From Bifiguratus adelaidae (taxonomy: Eukaryota > Mucoromycota > Endogonomycetes > Endogonales): a stretch of 43,188 bases of DNA. The position numbers and the translations under genes were made by a program. The notes under the pieces were generated by a model that saw only the letters and a program-made list of their open reading frames with translations, had not been told where the DNA came from and searched no databases. Positions 41,064 to 43,188 of this stretch are shown here, in pieces. The stretch spans positions 1 to 43,188 of the forward strand of contig MVBO01000129.1 of NCBI GenBank assembly GCA_002261195.1, written 5' to 3'. Numbering within the stretch: the first letter of the stretch is position 1; each line of letters starts with the position of its first letter.

Positions 41064-43188
41064 ATGCCTTATGATCAAGCGGGCGATTTGGAGAACGAGC
41101 GCGAGCGTTCCAAGGTAGAAGTGCAGCCGCTCACCGAGTGGTTTCAAGGAGGGCGACAAGTGTATGAACAAAAAGTACGAATGATGAAGGTGATTGAAGC
41201 CGAACCGATATTTGATAAGCGACATCGGTACTTTTGGGGCCGAACCGAGGTGAGTTTTCTCGTTTTGCCTAACTGAAACAAGCGTGCCTGACCGAGGCGG
41301 TATGGTTCTTTTAGCGCTTCCAACGGGCGTTGGCAAGCTCCAAGCGCTACATTGAGCTCCGGGCAAAGTACAAGTTTAGCACGGAAGAGAGCATGATGTT
41401 CATAGTAAGCTTCGAGAAGGGTGGCCATGCGCTCGATCTGGGCTTGTACTGACCTTGCTGATTTGCCATTCCAGGACCTCGTTGATGAATATCTTCCGGT
41501 ACGCATCAGCAAAGCGGACTGTTGGAACGTTTCTGCTCATTAGAACTCCCTGAGTAGATTTCGCTTCACGAAGGCATGTTTTTGCCCACGTTGCGCTCTC
41601 AAGGTAGCGATGAACAGCATCAAAAGTGGTTGGAAGACGCTGAAAACTATCGTATCATTGGGTGCTATGCTCAAACGGAGCTTGGTCATGGATCAAATTT
41701 GAATGGACTAGAAACCACAGCTACACTAGATCGAACAACTGACGAGTGGGTCATCAACACGCCCTACCTCTCGGTAAGCACACCTCCTTGATGATGTACC
41801 TGGACTGACTCCAAACCTAGTCTGGAAAATGCTGGATTGGCACTTTAGGAAAGATTGCCAATCATGCCATGGTGCAGGCAAAACTGATCATTGATGGCAA
41901 GGACTACGGCACCCATCCGTTCCTAGTTCCAATTCGCGATCGGAAGACGCATGTCGTGTTGCCTGGTATCGAGATAAAAGATATCGGTCCAAAGGTTGGA
42001 GCCAATACCATGGACAACGGCTACATGCTTCTCAAGAATGTTCGCATTCCACGAGAGAACATGATGATGCGCTTTTCAAAGGTTTCGAAAGAAGGCGTAT
42101 ACTCCAAACCACCTTCCAACAAGCTAGCCTATGGTACCATGACGCTGGTCCGAGTCAATCTGGTCAACCAATCGGGATACGCCTTGTCGCGTGCTGTCAC
42201 GATTGCCGTACGTTACTCGGCAGTGCGTCGGCAGGGGGGCGAAGGTATCGAGAAGCAAGTTTTGGATTATGCGGGTGTACAATATCGATTGTTTCCTCTG
42301 CTGGCTTCGTCCTTTGCTTTCCGTATCACGGGGGAATGGATGTATGCCATGTACAGGAAATTGGTCACAGAACTGGCCAATGGCGATATCAAGAGCCTTG
42401 CTGATGTGCATGCTTACTCAAGGTAACGTCCTCGAATGCCATATTGATATGTACTGACAATACAATAGCGGCTTGAAAGCCTATACTACGGCCGTCGCCG
42501 CAGATGGTATTGAAGATGCCAGAAAAGCCATGGGAGGCCACGGATACAGTCAATTTGCCGGGATCCAAGACTTTTATGTTACCTACCTGCCCACCAACAC
42601 TTATGAAGGGGAGAATTGGCTCTTGACGGTAGGTGGTGACCATGAAAGTGGACGTCTGCTAAGATTTGATCCAGCAACAAACCGCGAGATACTTGGTCAA
42701 GATACTTGCAGATGTTCAAAAGGACCCCAAGGCGACCAACGTCTCCAAGACAACCGAATACTTGAGATTGGTGACCAAAGGCAGCGAATTCGACAGCGAC
42801 CGTTGCCCGGCACGCGACTTGCACGACTTGTATCGCCCCGAGATCCAATTAGGTATCCTTGCCCATCGAGCCGCTTACCTCGTGCGCGCTGTCGCGGGTC
42901 ACAAAACCAATGCTAATACCTGGAGCGACCTCAACATTGACGCGATGCGGGTTTCCAAAGCTCACTGTCAATACATTATCGCTCTTAACTTTATCGAATT
43001 CCTGCGTGATGCTCGCTTTTCAGCAGGGACGCGTCAAGCCTTGCGCGACCTTTGCAGTCTACACATCCTTCATACCATCGAGGTTGGTTTGGGCGATCAT
43101 TTAGAGACTGGGTACCTGCTACCGAGTCAAGCCACTCATGTTCATACGGCGGTTCGGGAGCTATTGCACAAAATACGTCCAAATGCGG
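41064..43188 (+). CDS. Peroxisomal acyl-CoA oxidase (3' end beyond the window)
   Basis: First enzyme of peroxisomal beta-oxidation, FAD-dependent, producing H2O2. Visible exons: 41064..41249, 41315..41404, 41475..41498, 41558..41773, 41821..42422, 42469..42628, 42675..>43188 (about 597 residues so far; the family has about 660-710). Family blocks in order: SLHEGMFLPTL, IIGCYAQTELGHGSNLNGLE, ETTATLDRTTDEWVINTP, KDIGPKVGANTMDNGYM, RIPRENMMMRFSKV, YGTMTLVRVNLV, VRYSAVRRQ, MGGHGYSQFAGI and YEGENWLLTQQTARYL with the catalytic Glu of YEGEN. Exon 3 is only 24 nt. The start MPYDQAGDLENERERSK was chosen as the Met nearest the conserved part. The peroxisomal signal (usually SKL-like) lies outside the window. 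Confidence 0.95.

Noticed and set aside
1-43188. Novel multi-gene system or biosynthetic cluster
   Set aside because: CYP51, the SDR, the acyl-CoA oxidase and the kinases are dispersed housekeeping genes with no core synthase, transporter or shared regulator near them.

Overview
The window is a gene-dense stretch of a fungal nuclear genome. The evidence is the set of fungal-type genes (fused purK-purE ADE2, Ecm33-like GPI wall protein, Hal4/Sat4-type kinase, CYP51, Pik1) and small spliceosomal introns. I could place 77 introns by protein similarity, mostly 45-60 nt (range 40-91), usually GT-AG with CTAAC-like branch points near the acceptor. For every spliced gene the exon lengths add up to a whole number of codons; the acyl-CoA oxidase runs off the end and was checked only by frame. 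A Mucoromycota-like or other intron-rich lineage is my best guess; the phylum cannot be fixed from this window. I saw no transposon, virus-like element, CRISPR array, rRNA or tRNA.

Layout, left to right: about 1 kb without a recognisable gene; PIK1 (-) divergent from an F-box gene (+); an unknown Ser-rich membrane protein (-) divergent from ADE2 (+), followed by NOP7/pescadillo (+); PLP2 (-) and EMC3 (+), whose start codons lie only 15 bp apart; a DJ-1 family gene (+); a Ste20-family OSR1/FRAY-like kinase (-); 1.36 kb of gene-free DNA; a short-chain dehydrogenase (+) with a decayed tandem copy behind it; mitochondrial processing peptidase alpha (-) divergent from a Hal4-type kinase (+); an Arg/Pro/Tyr-rich coiled-coil protein (-) 25 bp behind COG4 (-); RPN10 (+); an ECM33-like gene (-); CYP51/ERG11 (-) behind a type B DnaJ gene (-) that has a heat-shock element; a doubtful small ORF; a nucleotide pyrophosphatase/phosphodiesterase (+); the spliceosomal cyclophilin PPIL1 (-), with nine exons in 0.9 kb; and a peroxisomal acyl-CoA oxidase (+) cut by the window end.

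Most genes are housekeeping and do not form one pathway. Loose themes are the secretory/endomembrane system (Pik1, COG4, EMC3, CYP51, Ecm33), protein quality control (DnaJ, Rpn10, Plp2, F-box, DJ-1) and RNA/ribosome biogenesis (Nop7, PPIL1). I found no convincing new multi-gene system. The points most worth a second look are structural: the 15-bp head-to-head PLP2/EMC3 pair, two GC-AG introns (one between ubiquitin-interacting motifs of Rpn10), the microexons of PPIL1, the SDR pseudogene, telomere-repeat boxes in two divergent promoters, and two long genes of unknown function.
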